Below are positions 21,060-32,144 of a DNA stretch of 64,000 bases, piece after piece (the stretch's first letter is position 1; each line of letters begins with the position of its first letter). Position numbers and translations under genes: made by a program. The notes under the pieces were generated by a model, which was not told the origin of the DNA, did no database searches, and saw only the letters and a list, made by a program, of their open reading frames with translations. The stretch is from Lucinisca nassula (taxonomy: Eukaryota > Mollusca > Bivalvia > Lucinida > Lucinidae): positions 103,074,316 through 103,138,315 of the forward strand of contig OY757011.1 of assembly GCA_963580285.1 (NCBI GenBank). Reading direction: 5' to 3'.

Positions 21060-22439
21060 ATGGCTTACTTGCAAAGAGGAAGAGGTCCAAGAACCAGAGG
21101 TGGCCTTATGAGTAGCAGGACGACGGACACTGTGAGTTCTAGATATGCTAGGCGCGATGGTAATATATTTTCGTGTCTTTCCCACCTCGACCAAGATGGC
21201 GGAGATGATGAACAGATAAACCTTTCTGACTCTGATGATTCTGAAGAAATGGTGTCTGATAAGTCTGACAGGTCCGAAATGACCTTCCGAGAAGTGAGAA
21301 CAAAAAAGAAAAGAAAACTGAATAGCTCTAGTGGTGGTGGTGCAAAATTATTGTTGGAAGACGAGTCTGAGATAGACTATAAAACACTGCCTGTTGAAGA
21401 GAAACTGGACCTTATTCTAAGAAAGGTGAGCCTTAACGAGGCCAGGTCTCGTAATATTGAACATATGTTTGATAAGGTGTACAAACAGCAAAAACATATC
21501 TCTGAATTAGATTCTGTAGTTCTATCTTATGAAGACAGAATAAGGCTTCTTGAGTATAAATCTATAGACTTGGAAGCTAGAAGTAGAAGAAATAATCTCT
21601 TGTTCCACGGGCTTAAAGAATGTCGTAACGAAGATTCTAAGGATCTCATATGTCAATTCCTACATGACCAGTTAAACATTTCAGTTACTGTATCAGCCAT
21701 AAGTAGGGCTCATAGGCTGGGTCGGTTTGATAAAAACAAGACTCGACCAATAATAGTGGCGTTTCAGGAATACACACAGGCTGAAAATATCACCAAAAAG
21801 GGAAGTGCTTTGAAAGATACTGGGTTTAGCGTTTCAAGAGATTATCCAGTCGAAATAACAAGAGCTCGCAAAACACTATGGCCAAGTTATAAACAATTAA
21901 AGCAGCAGAACCCGACCTCGAAGGTGGCAATTGTGTACCCTGCCAAGTTAATTATGAACGGTAAAGTTGTAAAGGACCTTTTCCCCGAATGGGACTCTAT
22001 TAACCGGGGTAGTAGAATCGATATTAGCCACCCAAGTCAACAATCGTACTATAGTAAACATAAAACCGGTTCTAGCACGACATGTGTAGTCAACGAAGCG
22101 TTGCAGTCGACACCAATGGTAAATTCACCACAAATGTGTATCTTCGACCAACAGAACAGTTTAATCGAAACTGACGAGAAAGACGCAGAAAACACAGCGG
22201 TAGATAGGGAGGCTGTTCCATCGAGTGATGGTCCTCCTCCGGGTAATAACGTACAGAATGAAGGGTTCAAGACACCACAAACAACACAAGCTTCGGGCCA
22301 GCGATCAATGAGTCAGCCCCGATCAAGGCCAAGGGTTAGGTCAGTGTCGAGAACGCGATCAACGTCAAGAGTGAGAACTGTAGACAAACCACCTGATGCT
22401 GAAACACAAAACCTCACACGGACTGATGATACAGCATAG
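21060..22439 (+). CDS. LINE ORF1 protein (RNA-binding, 459 aa)
   Basis: The start chosen is the ATG at 21060 (MAYLQRGRG). ORF1 proteins of two-ORF LINEs bind the element RNA in the ribonucleoprotein. Seen in the sequence: a basic N-terminus; an acidic Asp/Ser/Glu tract around residues 45-70; a Lys-rich patch; a heptad-like, coiled-coil-prone segment around residues 115-180; then SRRNNLLFHGL and RPIIVAFQEY, which resemble the two strand motifs of the RRM-like fold of Transposase_22-type ORF1s. The C-terminus is Arg/Ser-rich (RSRPRVRSVSRTRSTSR). No CCHC knuckle is visible in ORF1. The ORF is intact and ends TAG at 22437-22439, 10 bp after the ORF2 frame opens. Family membership rests on the layout and motifs only. 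Confidence 0.85.
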   Translation: MAYLQRGRGPRTRGGLMSSRTTDTVSSRYARRDGNIFSCLSHLDQDGGDDEQINLSDSDDSEEMVSDKSDRSEMTFREVRTKKKRKLNSSSGGGAKLLLEDESEIDYKTLPVEEKLDLILRKVSLNEARSRNIEHMFDKVYKQQKHISELDSVVLSYEDRIRLLEYKSIDLEARSRRNNLLFHGLKECRNEDSKDLICQFLHDQLNISVTVSAISRAHRLGRFDKNKTRPIIVAFQEYTQAENITKKGSALKDTGFSVSRDYPVEITRARKTLWPSYKQLKQQNPTSKVAIVYPAKLIMNGKVVKDLFPEWDSINRGSRIDISHPSQQSYYSKHKTGSSTTCVVNEALQSTPMVNSPQMCIFDQQNSLIETDEKDAENTAVDREAVPSSDGPPPGNNVQNEGFKTPQTTQASGQRSMSQPRSRPRVRSVSRTRSTSRVRTVDKPPDAETQNLTRTDDTA

Positions 22440-22540
22440 AGCGTACGGGGGCAGATAAACTGTGTCAAAATAATAGTTATGGAGTCTCTAGCGGACAGTG
22501 TAATGTTAATAATCAAAATAAAGACTTTAAACTGGGAAGC
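22430..22540 (+). other. ORF1/ORF2 overlap and junction
   Basis: The ORF2 reading frame opens right after TGA 22427-22429, so it overlaps the end of ORF1 by 10 bases (22430-22439). The two frames are related by -1. The 111 bases from 22430 contain no in-frame ATG. Expression of ORF2 therefore needs frameshifting, re-initiation or a non-AUG start. No classic heptameric slippery site was seen in the short overlap. Confidence 0.7.
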
Positions 22541-25500
22541 TTGAATGTTTGCGGACTGAAAAAACGAGGACAGTATCCTGATTTTTTGGAAATGTTAGAA
22601 AAATATGATTTAATCTTTTTCTCGGAATCAAAAATTGATCGGACGGACGTTATTTCATTTCCTGGCTATAACTCGTTTGTACAACCTAGAAAAAAATTCG
22701 TACGTAGGTCAGGCGGTATATCTGTGTATTTTAAAGACCAACACGCGAAATTTATAAAGACAATAGATACGGAATCCGATTATGTCCTGTGGCTTGAATT
22801 AGATAAAAAATTATTTTGCTCGGAGGAAAATTTAATTTTGGGCGCTGTTTATATTCCCCCTGAAAGCTCTGACTTTTTCGATGATGATGAGTTCGCCATA
22901 TTAGAAACTGAAATAACGTCTTTCTGCAGCACACACAAATATGTCTTACTTGCGGGCGATTTTAATGCAAGAACATCGGAAACTAGAGATTATATAGAAA
23001 AAGACGATTTTTTGGCGGATATGTTCGATTTTGATACAGATACGTTAGAATTCTTCTCTCAAGCATTTAAACTTGAATTATATGGGATATCCTTAAAACG
23101 AAATTCACAAGATAAGCATACGAACAATAATGGCTTCAAACTAATCGACATATGTAAAAATAACAACCTATTTATTTTAAATGGAAGATTTGGTGGTGAC
23201 ACAAAATTAGGTAAACCTACCTTCAGGCAAATATCTGTGATCGATTACGTATTGGCATCGGCAGATATGTTTAAGTTTCTACAGAATTTTACTGTAACTG
23301 AAACCGACCCGCTTTTCAGTGATGGACATTGTATTTTGAGTTGCTCACTAGCATGCCCCGAACAAGATACAGTTCAAACAAATCCCAGCAATGACCAAAA
23401 TTCAAAATTCCCAAAATGGAACGACAAATTTGCATGTAATTTTCCTACTAATATAGATATAGACGAAGTAAATTCGGTGTTACATTCTCTTAGCTCATTT
23501 ACACCCAGCAGGAGCAGTATAAATAATATCACTGAAAACATTGCCATTTTATTCGGAAAAGCTAGCTTAAAGACATTTCCGACGACGAGTCTTAATTATG
23601 TTAAAAGAGGCAAACCCTGGTTTGGTAAGTTGTGTAAGTCAGCACGTAAAAAATACTACCTGGCCAGGAAACAGTATAACCGAAACAAAACAAGCCAAAA
23701 TTATGCTTATTTAATCGAAAGCAGCCGCCACTATAAAAAGACTATGAACAAATTCATTGCTAAACATAAGCAAACCACACAGAAGAAAATCAGGAATCTG
23801 CAGTCTAAACGCCCTAAAGAGTACTGGAAATTTATAAATAGCCTAAGGAGTAAATCCGATCACAATACTCCAACCCTTGAAGAATTCTACGAACATTTTA
23901 AATTGATTAACTCGGGAAACCCAGACGAATATGAAGAACACACCTTTTTAAACATTGGGAATAACGAATTACTTAATGCAAGCATCACCCAAGACGAAAT
24001 TTTGCGCTGTATCAAAATATTAAAAAATGGAAAAGCTTCTGGTCAAGATAATATTCTGAATGGACATATAAAATCCTCAGCAGATATTTTTCTCCCGATC
24101 TACGAAAAGTTATTTAATATCATCCTAGATACGGGCATTTTTCCAGAGCAATGGTCAATAGGCTGTATTCACCCTATATATAAAAATAAAGGTGACCGAG
24201 ACCATGTAAATAACTATAGGCCTGTCACTATACTGAGCTGTCTCGGTAAACTGTTCACGTCTGTACTAAATTTGCGACTAAATGAATATTTAGAAGAAAG
24301 TATGCTCTTGTCCGAAAACCAAGCGGGTTTCCGAAGGCAATACTCGACACTGGATCATATATTTTCGCTTTATGCATTAATAGAAATTCTGAAGTCTAAA
24401 AAACAGAAACTGGTTTGTTGCTTCGTTGACTTTTCGTCTGCATTCGATTCTGTGTGGCGAGTAGGATTATGGCATAAACTTCTTCAGTCGAACGTTAATG
24501 GCAAAATTTTTAAGGTGATTACTTGTATGTACGAAGATATTAAATCATGTGTTAGCCTCCAAGGAAAAAATTCTGCCTTTTTCACAAGTTCTTCGGGCGT
24601 GCGACAAGGAGAAAATCTGTCTCCTGTTATGTTCTCATTGTATTTAAATGATCTTGAAAATTTTTTGTTGCAAAATTCTGATCGTGGGCTGAAAATCGAG
24701 TGTGATACTGACGAGCTATTTTTATATCTTAAACTTATAGTTTTACTCTATGCTGATGATACGGTGATTCTCGCGAACAATGCCAGCGAACTTCAGTGCA
24801 CCCTAAATGAATTCGAAACATATTGCCAAACTTGGAAATTAAACGTTAATATTGACAAGACTAAAGTGGTCATATTTGGCGCCAAAAGAACAGATACATT
24901 AAATTTTACGTTAGGAGACAAAATTATTGACATAACTGATAAATACAAATACCTCGGTGTATATTTTGCTAGATCTAGAAGTTTTCTAACAACGAGGAAA
25001 CATATTGTAGAACAATCAAAAAAGGCAATGTATCTCTTGTTTTGTCGAATAAACAATCTAAATTTACCAGTAGATTTACAGTTAAAACTGTTTGACCACA
25101 CAGTGCTTCCTATTCTAACGTATGCCTGTGAAATATGTGGGTTTGAGAATATAAAGATGATCGAAAGGATCCACACGGACTTTTTAAGAAAAATCACAAA
25201 AAGTAAACAAAGTACACCTATGTATATGCTGTATGCGGAGTTAGGGCGGTACCCACTTGAAATCATAATCAAAACAAGAATAATAAGTTTTTGGAACAAG
25301 CTCATACTAAGTGATCAAACCAAAATATCTTACCAGCTGTATCAAGTCCTTAAAAGCGACGGTAACTCGTGTCCTAAGTGGATAGAAAATGTTAAAAACA
25401 TTCTTTCGGGTGTTAGTAGAACTGATCTCTGGATTAACCAAAGCAATATTGACTCACTTTCAATAAAATATAGCGTAAAACGTACTCTCTTTGACCAGTT

Positions 25501-25720
25501 TCTTCAGGCATGGCGGTCAGATTTAGAAAAGTCAACTAAAGGCAAAAACTATAATATCTTCAAAGACGATTTGGATTTCGAACAATATTTTAATAAGCTA
25601 CCAAAACGTCTCTATCTTAATATGGTTCGTTTTAGAACCGGAAATCATAAACTGCCAGTTGAGACCGGAAGGTGGAATAATGTAGACTACGCAGACAGAA
25701 AATGTAGGTTATGTGATTAG
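22541..25720 (+). CDS. LINE ORF2: endonuclease-reverse transcriptase
   Basis: ORF2 nicks target DNA and reverse-transcribes the element RNA. The APE-like endonuclease has LNVCGL (first residues, catalytic Asn), SESKID (~28-33), GAVYIPP (~100), LAGDFNART (~137-145), IDYVLAS (~233) and SDGHC (~260). The reverse transcriptase has NGKASGQDN (~496), NNYRPVTIL (~557), CCFVDFSSAFDSVW (~625), GVRQGENLSP (~687) and LLYADDTVIL (~735, catalytic Asp pair). Position 22541 is a TTG codon. The frame is open from 22430, but the first in-frame ATG is 22592, after LNVCGL, so a conventional AUG start would lose the endonuclease strand carrying the Asn. The frame ends at TAG 25718-25720, inside a Cys-rich motif (CRLCD). 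There is no RNase H. It is an APE-type LINE with a CR1/I/L1-like layout; I cannot assign a clade. Confidence 0.9.
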   Translation: MNVCGLKKRGQYPDFLEMLEKYDLIFFSESKIDRTDVISFPGYNSFVQPRKKFVRRSGGISVYFKDQHAKFIKTIDTESDYVLWLELDKKLFCSEENLILGAVYIPPESSDFFDDDEFAILETEITSFCSTHKYVLLAGDFNARTSETRDYIEKDDFLADMFDFDTDTLEFFSQAFKLELYGISLKRNSQDKHTNNNGFKLIDICKNNNLFILNGRFGGDTKLGKPTFRQISVIDYVLASADMFKFLQNFTVTETDPLFSDGHCILSCSLACPEQDTVQTNPSNDQNSKFPKWNDKFACNFPTNIDIDEVNSVLHSLSSFTPSRSSINNITENIAILFGKASLKTFPTTSLNYVKRGKPWFGKLCKSARKKYYLARKQYNRNKTSQNYAYLIESSRHYKKTMNKFIAKHKQTTQKKIRNLQSKRPKEYWKFINSLRSKSDHNTPTLEEFYEHFKLINSGNPDEYEEHTFLNIGNNELLNASITQDEILRCIKILKNGKASGQDNILNGHIKSSADIFLPIYEKLFNIILDTGIFPEQWSIGCIHPIYKNKGDRDHVNNYRPVTILSCLGKLFTSVLNLRLNEYLEESMLLSENQAGFRRQYSTLDHIFSLYALIEILKSKKQKLVCCFVDFSSAFDSVWRVGLWHKLLQSNVNGKIFKVITCMYEDIKSCVSLQGKNSAFFTSSSGVRQGENLSPVMFSLYLNDLENFLLQNSDRGLKIECDTDELFLYLKLIVLLYADDTVILANNASELQCTLNEFETYCQTWKLNVNIDKTKVVIFGAKRTDTLNFTLGDKIIDITDKYKYLGVYFARSRSFLTTRKHIVEQSKKAMYLLFCRINNLNLPVDLQLKLFDHTVLPILTYACEICGFENIKMIERIHTDFLRKITKSKQSTPMYMLYAELGRYPLEIIIKTRIISFWNKLILSDQTKISYQLYQVLKSDGNSCPKWIENVKNILSGVSRTDLWINQSNIDSLSIKYSVKRTLFDQFLQAWRSDLEKSTKGKNYNIFKDDLDFEQYFNKLPKRLYLNMVRFRTGNHKLPVETGRWNNVDYADRKCRLCD

Positions 25721-25923
25721 CAATCCATTGGCGATGAACTCCATTATATCCTAGAATGTCCATATTTCAAGCGTGACAGACAAAGATGCATTCCTGCTTT
25801 ATTTTATACTAGACCAAATATCATAAAATACCGTAATTTACTTACTACTCGAGAGGATGGAACTCTAACAAATCTAAGCAAACTAATGGGAATAATTATG
25901 GAACATTTTTCTAAGACTACCTA
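25721..25923 (+). pseudogene. ORF2 C-terminal tail beyond the in-frame TAG
   Basis: The ORF2 frame stays open for 67 codons after the TAG: QSIGDELHYILECPYF..., ending MEHFSKTT and TAA at 25921-25923. HYILEC supplies the His and last Cys of a zinc knuckle whose first two Cys (CRLC) precede the TAG, so the knuckle is cut in half. The simplest reading is a point mutation to TAG in an otherwise intact copy. Confidence 0.8.
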
Positions 25924-25929
25924 ATATTT

Positions 25930-25958
25930 TTGGGTCGATTGTTTGTCAAACGACCCAA
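25930..25958 (+). other. LINE 3' stem-loop
   Basis: TTGGGTCGATTG and CAAACGACCCAA are complementary with one mismatch around a TTTGT loop, 7 bases after the end of ORF2. A 3' UTR stem-loop recognised by the reverse transcriptase is known in several LINE groups; that role here is inferred. The 3' limit of the element beyond this point is not clear. Confidence 0.65.
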
Positions 25959-26214
25959 AGTTGCTAGGCAGAAAAGGGTCCGCGTAACTATCACAGATCT
26001 GCAAGAAATTCAGGCAACTTAGCTACACCAAAAAAACAGCGTTAACTCTACCGCAGTGAGGTCAGTTTCTTACGAGATGGTGGTGTTCGTATGGTCTGGG
26101 CTGGAATTGAGGATATGGCGATAAAAACGGTGTGGGTCCTGGCCGGACGTCGCGGAATGCGGGGTCTGTTCAGGGATTACACCTATCGAATACAGTATAG
26201 ACATCAGGGGATCG

Positions 26215-26276
26215 GACACCGCAAAACGCGGCATCTGATCAGGATCTTCATCCTTTCTTTTTTTTTTTTTTTGCTG
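26215..26276. repeat. Half hairpin of the piggyBac-MITE family plus poly-T
   Basis: GCGGCATCTGATCAGGATCTTCATC matches the right arm of the family hairpin (compare 17748-17772), followed by a T run at about 26262-26275. A second diverged piece, GGCGTCTGATCAGGGTCCA, lies at about 27140-27165. Confidence 0.45.
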
Positions 26277-26502
26277 TCCAGGCTATATCCCCGACCATTA
26301 TGTAGAGTATACCCACCATTACTCAATGTACTTTAATTAAATTTGTGTGTGCTGAATTGTATTACTACAAAGGGCGGTGCGCCAGCGGACTAGAAAAGTG
26401 TTACAAACATTTGGTGAAACGCACATTGCATCCAGTGCTTAATATATGCGTAAAAGTATGTTATATGTCTAATCAGATCCTTAAGTGTATATTGTTTGCT
26501 TC

Positions 26503-26775
26503 TTTGATTTGGGGTTTAACGTCCCGGACAACCATGTAAAGGTCATTTTGGAGACGTTGCTTCCGGTTTTGTGGGGCTTTTGCCCGGCATTGGGGTGGTG
26601 ACATCTCACGCCCTGCCGCCCCCTGAGGCCGATATGATTGTGGGCATATACGGACAGTACCGCTTTGCTTGAGCAGGCTTAGTTACTCTGAGCGGTTTGC
26701 CGGTGCCCATGTGCGGGTCGGTTTCGGCTCCGCGTGGAAGCATCATGCGGCCCATCTGTCTCTTCAAGCCCCGAT
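26503..26775 (-). mobile_element. SINE-A copy
   Basis: GGGTTTAACGTCCCGGACAA, AAGGTCATTTTGGAGACGTT, TTTGCCCGGCATTGGG, GCTCCGCGTGGAAGCATCAT and CTTCAAGCCCCGATG follow the family order on the minus strand, with several substitutions and small gaps. Confidence 0.8.
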
Positions 26776-26945
26776 GATCGGGGACAGCCAAGTACATATT
26801 ATATACCATATAAGAGCCTGACTGGCCAACCCACCCGTGGTGCACTATTTAGTGACAATGCACCTAGTGTTACAGTTTAGTTTGCCCATGCACTATGTAA
26901 TATAACACACAAAGCGGCTTGTGTTCGGAGAGGTAGCTGTAGCGG

Positions 26946-27049
26946 CTATTTTTATTTTTATTTTTTTTATATATTTATTTATTTATTTTATTATTATTTT
27001 TTATTTATTTATTTATTATTATTTTTATTTATTTATTTATTTATTTATC
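26946..27049. repeat. (TTTA)n-rich low-complexity tract
   Basis: Irregular TTTA/TTTATT repeats with no coding content. The sequence from about 27050 to 28120 otherwise holds only a small palindrome near 27786-27827 (GTCAAGACATCAAT / ATTGATGTTTTGAC) and no gene I can support. Confidence 0.9.
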
Positions 27050-28119
27050 CACTATGACGTCGTGGTATAGTGTTGGTTGGGTTATTTGCAACGTACTGTT
27101 TGGTTAGGGCGAAAAGTGTGGGCCAAGACAAGATCCACAGAATGTGGCGTCTGATCAGGGTCCACACAGTTTGCATTGAATGCAGGAATCTGTGGATTGA
27201 GCAATGCTATCTCGTTTTCCGCCCATGACTGTTTTCAAAGCTCAGGAGCAGTCCACCCAGCAGTGCTGTCTTTGTTTATTCCATATTTTAACTTAAACCT
27301 TCTACCTGCGCAGGGTACTGAGATCTAAATCCATATTGTCCGCACAGGTCAGACTGGTTATTACACGTCATCTCTTTCACCATCCGCTTTTTTATATGTG
27401 TACACAACTCGTACCGAATGACCCAAAGGTACATCGCAAAGTGGTATTCGAAAATATTTGAAAATCTACCTCCATCGTTTTCACAACCTATCTGTTTTTC
27501 GTTTCGATGATAGGGGTGAAGACAGGAAGGAACAATATCTCCACCAAGGTTGCACCTTATATGTGGCGCTAATGCTTCAGCGCCGGCCGATGAAGCGATA
27601 TGTTGGCTTAGTTCCCTTTGTAATAGACTCATTGTTTGCCCTTACTTTAAAAACAGCTATTTTGTTCTGCAAAGGGGCATCTGCCAGTGCAAGCCTTGAC
27701 GGAGAACACGTGTGGGCTTGAAAAAAGGAAATCTACTTACAGTTTAATATCCTGATCCCACACTTGGAATTTGGGACCCTCCAGAGCAACAATGTCGTCA
27801 AGACATCAATGAATTGATGTTTTGACAACGTTGTTGCGATGTAGGTGTCTACTCCGTGTTTGTGCACATTTTATGAATGAAATCTCTCTTCACGTGTGTC
27901 GCCCTCGGTTCAATGATTTCCAATAACCGGTTTATCGTCCCGTACTGACCATTGATTGGACCGGGCTAAGCACGCGCAGCTATTAAAACGGTATTTACTG
28001 TGATTTACAGCCTATGTTCTCCAATCTTGTACGCGGATAAGTCTAGGCATCCGCTCAGTCTGATCTTCGTCCAACTTGTTATTCGACTATTTTCTACACC
28101 AGGATATGTCATGTCACGT

Positions 28120-28250
28120 GATTTTATGCCATTCCATGCCATGGCATGGGCCATTCCATGCCATGGCATGCCATGCCATGCCATGCCATGCCATGCCATG
28201 CCATGCCGTGCCGTGTCGGGGCGCGCCATGTTCTGTCATGACATGACATG
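28120..28250. repeat. (CCATG)n pentanucleotide microsatellite
   Basis: ATGCC/CCATG pentamers run from about 28123 to 28208, at first interrupted by GGGCCATT, and grade into CATGA pentamers at 28238-28250. The Met/Ala/His-rich ORFs on both strands are artefacts of it. Confidence 0.95.
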
Positions 28251-28285
28251 CTTGTTTTATGCTAAGTTTCAATATACGCTACATC

Positions 28286-28346
28286 TCGATACACTTCACT
28301 ACACTGTACTACACTACACTACACTACAATACACTACACAACTCCA
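28286..28346. repeat. (ACACT)n microsatellite
   Basis: Irregular TACAC/ACACT pentamers. A short (TGTTC)n tract follows at about 28540-28562. Three different pentamer repeats therefore lie within 450 bp. Confidence 0.9.
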
Positions 28347-28564
28347 CACTACACTTTCCCTCTGCTCCCCAGATTTAAAATCTATGTTTAATTGTTGAAT
28401 ATGATAACTCTATTTGCTAAGCCTCTTTTACACGTCTTATTTGAATATTATATTCTGTACACTTGTTAACAACCGCAACTGCAACTGTAATTGTATATTC
28501 CTCATATGTCATGTATATGACCTGAGAGAAATAAAGTATATGTTCTGTTCTGTTCTGTTCTATT

Positions 28565-29818
28565 ATGGTTGAGCCAGGTATGTCATAATACCTCAGACAA
28601 TATTTTTGATCTTTTGGCTCACTGTATACACAGATTACTGTAGACAAAATGGAAACACAATTGTGTTGGCTTTTTGTCACTTTAACAATGCCCTGCAAAA
28701 TCTGGACTGAAGCACAAATGTCGCCTGCTGTGCAAATCAGTGTCAGAAAGTTATATTCTTAAATATGATCTATTTATATTCTAAATATGATTCAGAAAGC
28801 AACCAGTTATTTTTTGAGTAATATGAATTAGTATTATAGAGAAGACAAATCAGTTCAGCTTTCAAACTATTTCAGATGAAGAAAAGAGCAAACGGTATAT
28901 TTGCTATCAGTATTATGGAAAAATATAAAGCCAACTGCAGATTTTGGTTCAGAAATATGCTAATAGTACAACTAACAGCTGATTTACGCCATTTGCAAAA
29001 ACAGATGAATACAGAGCTAGAAAACTTAACACAGATGACAAATACTGCATACAGATGACTAAAAATGCGAATGGTATTACAACATCTAAATATAATATCA
29101 GCTATCAAATGCATTAGTTACAGGAACTTGCCTTCCATCTATTTCATTTAGGGAAGTGTATACCAAATGCCATTTTTACAACTAGTTAAAGTGTGACTAG
29201 CTCTGCATTTATTTTGAAAACTAAGACATTGTAGCTTACACTTTTGCAGATGTTATATTGAACCTAGAAACAATGCAGAAAATAGTTTTCATGATCTCAC
29301 AAAACCTTTGGTGGGGGAGCGGAGTGTGAGTCTCTTTGACCAAGTGATGTAAGAAAAAATTACCAACACATGGACCGATCAATCATTAGAACAAATGGAA
29401 AAATCAGTCTGTCCCTTCACAGTTAGCAATTAATTGGCTTCTGTTTTATTCTTAAGAAGAGAATGACAACAGCAAACATAATTAAGGAAAAAATAGGACT
29501 AGGAAGCAGATTCAATACGTCACTGCGTATTACTGACATCAAGTGTCTTTTTATTGCAGGGTTTTGAAATATACAAAAAGACCAAATAAAACAGGGTAAA
29601 ACGATCCACCTTGTCTTATTCCTATTCTGCCATTATGTATTTTTTTCAGGATTATCATTTTTGCAAAACTGTCAAAACCAACATTCATCATGAACAGTGC
29701 ATGAATGCATTTTATTTTTTCTCCTTCAAATGTTTGGATTGAACTGGTATACTTTGCTAATGTATGTTCTCATTTACTCTTGAAAAGTCAAACTCAAACG
29801 CCTGATTGTAAACAGTAT

Positions 29819-29820
<2 letters not shown>
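28565..29820. other. Unassigned AT-rich sequence
   Basis: I see no repeat family member, no long ORF and no RNA gene here. Short ORFs on both strands have no recognisable domain. It is probably single-copy intergenic or intronic DNA. Confidence 0.5.
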
Positions 29821-29823
<3 letters not shown>

Positions 29824-29914
<91 letters not shown>

Positions 29915-29956
29915 GGGGGGGGGGGGGGTTGCCGGGTGGTGCGGGGAGGGGGGGGA
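29824..29956. repeat. (GT)n microsatellite followed by G runs
   Basis: About 44 GT dinucleotides (29824-29913) are followed by a 14-G run and further G-rich sequence to 29956. The alternating purine-pyrimidine tract could adopt Z-DNA and the G runs could form quadruplex structures; both are general properties and not measured here. From 29960 to 30680 nothing is recognised. Confidence 0.95.
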
Positions 29957-30669
29957 GAGAGTTTTTATTATATAAATGCCTATGCTAAGCTTTGTATGAT
30001 AACGTGGCACCAAATGGTCATTGAAAACACAATAAAATACACTTTAAGGAAATCTTGTCCCCTATACTGCAACTGATTTTAGCACAAAAATGGACCTGAA
30101 CCCATATGTAGCAATCAAAAACAATGTTACCGGTTTCTGACTTTTCTGAAATTTGTTTGCTATATAGAGGATATACGTGGCCTATTTTATATGCAATATC
30201 TTGGGGTGTCAAGATCAGTAACACATCTAACACTTATGATGAAAATCTTATTGTTTATAAATTTTCATGAAAAGTAGAAGAAATTTATCAGAAAAATTAA
30301 AAGACATAGACACATTTACATTTTTTGTATTAGATTAATCCTTATAGAGTTCTGTTGTCAATCAAAGCAACAAAATTTGAAAATAATCATACCTATTGAT
30401 TTAAGACAGAAAAGTTTACAGGTGTGTATGACCTCTACAGGGGACTACCCCAGGGAACTCTCCTGAGACCTATAGTAATTTATCAAATGAAACAAAGTTA
30501 TATATATAGTTGATAATCTTCAAGTAAACAACAATTGAAGTTTCAAGAAAATCTGTGCGTGGGCAGATTTGGAACTCCCCCTTTGAAAGATAAATAAAAT
30601 TTGCATTTTTGTCTTCCGTCGGCGATAAACGTTTGTTTTGGTAATGAAGAAAATATATATTAAGTCAGT

Positions 30670-31145
30670 CATGATATTCATTCCTTCTCTTTGGGGGAAT
30701 TCCATTTCATTTTACCAACCATTCATCAAATTAATCCCAAATTCTACCAGGCTACAACAGCCTGGAGCATATTCTCACTTTTCATGTAGCTGTACTACTC
30801 AGTCACAATGGCTGACTGGGTAGTTACTCACACTGGCTGAGTAGCTGGATTTCAAGGCAAACCAGTCATTCCTTCTTTTGGGGGAATTTCATTTTACCAA
30901 CCATTCATTAAATTAATCCCAAGTTCTACCAGGCTACAACAGCCTGGAGCATATTCTCACTTTTCATGTAGCTGCACTTTGCAATTTCATTTTAATGCTG
31001 CTTCACACTCAGTCACACTGGCTGACTGGACAGTTACTCACACAGGCTGAGTAGCTAGACTGACGATAACTGCAGACCAGTCACACTGGCTGAGTAGCTG
31101 GATTTCAAGGCAAACTCACACTGGCTGAGTAGTTCGACTGAGAAT
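30670..31145. repeat. 187-bp tandem duplication and CACTGGCTGAGTAG minisatellite
   Basis: The block CTTTGGGGGAATT, CATTTTACCAACCATTCAT, TACCAGGCTACAACAGCCTG, GAGCATATTCTCACTTTTCA occurs at 30685-30790 and again at 30872-30970. Downstream, CTCACACTGGCTGAGTAG(C/T)T words recur five or six times to 31140. There is no coding content. The sequence from 31150 to 31800 is otherwise unassigned. Confidence 0.85.
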
Positions 31146-31810
31146 CAGCATGATCATTTTTCCAGCCAAATGCAAGTATCGCCAACATGGCAAATGCACT
31201 GTGCCAGCCGCACTGATCAGAGCAAGTGTCATGTTTGTGGGCATATGCTACATTCTGTCAGCAGCTACTGAAAAGTACGCCCCACCCCCTGGTTCAGCAT
31301 GGTCCGCGTACCGCGTGGCCAGTGTCAGGCCCAGTACATACAATGAAAACCGACAGGTGACCCATCATAAAAAGTCGATTTTTTATCTTTTTTTGCCGCG
31401 TTTTTATCATATGACGTCGCCTCTAAGAGTGTAATAACGTCATGTATTATTTTCGATAATCCACTAGTGGATTAAATATGCAAATTAGCTCGGCAAAGCC
31501 TCGCATTTTATCCCTTTTCCTCAACTCGTTTAATAAATTCAATAATACACGAACACTCATGTAAGATCCTCTATTTCGACGATGACTTCTTTATTTTTGA
31601 TTTTTGATCAAAACATCCAGCGAGAAAGTTGTAGAGAAGCTCCGCCAATTTCTCGTAAAGGAGTTAACCTCCAGATGGACTTTTTACGAGGCAGTTCGGT
31701 CATCGGAACTGCGCATGTTCTTTCACCGGTGTGATCGAACGACCTCTGGTAGACCTTTGGTAAACAAACATGGCAGCCTCCATGTCACGATTGGAATTTT
31801 TGGACGACGA

Positions 31811-31912
31811 GGATTTGTTTGATTTGAGGTTTAATGTCCCCGTCAACACTGTACAGGTCATTTTGGAGACGTTGCTTCCAATTTTGTGGGACTTTTACCC
31901 GACACTGAGATC
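31811..31912 (-). mobile_element. SINE-A 3' fragment
   Basis: TTTGTTTGATTTGAGGTTTA, ATGTCCCCGTCAACACTG, CAGGTCATTTTGGAGACGTT and GGGACTTTTACCCGACACTG are the last ~100 bp of the family on the minus strand. Confidence 0.8.
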
Positions 31913-32144
31913 ACCATTTTGAACACTGCAGAAATAACAGTGCCAGATCTATCTTTCATATTGTGCATATTTTACATCTTTTTACAAATAAACATGCTTT
32001 CACAACACTTAAAATGTGTATTTTCCTTGGGGCCAACAGATTTTCTTACTTTTCGCCGCCATCTTGTACACTGTTTACCAGAGAAACCAACGCTTTAGTC
32101 TGGTTGGACCAGAGTGACGTCACGACTTTCCCGCCATGCTACCA

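Noticed and set aside
24793..25305. 170-codon ORF on the minus strand opposite ORF2
   Set aside because: It is an antisense shadow of the LINE reverse transcriptase with no domain of its own.
28000..28398. His/Ala/Met-rich ORFs on both strands
   Set aside because: They are artefacts of the (CCATG)n pentamer repeat.
29705..30076. Cys-Val-rich and Thr-His-rich ORFs
   Set aside because: They translate the (GT)n microsatellite and the adjoining G runs.
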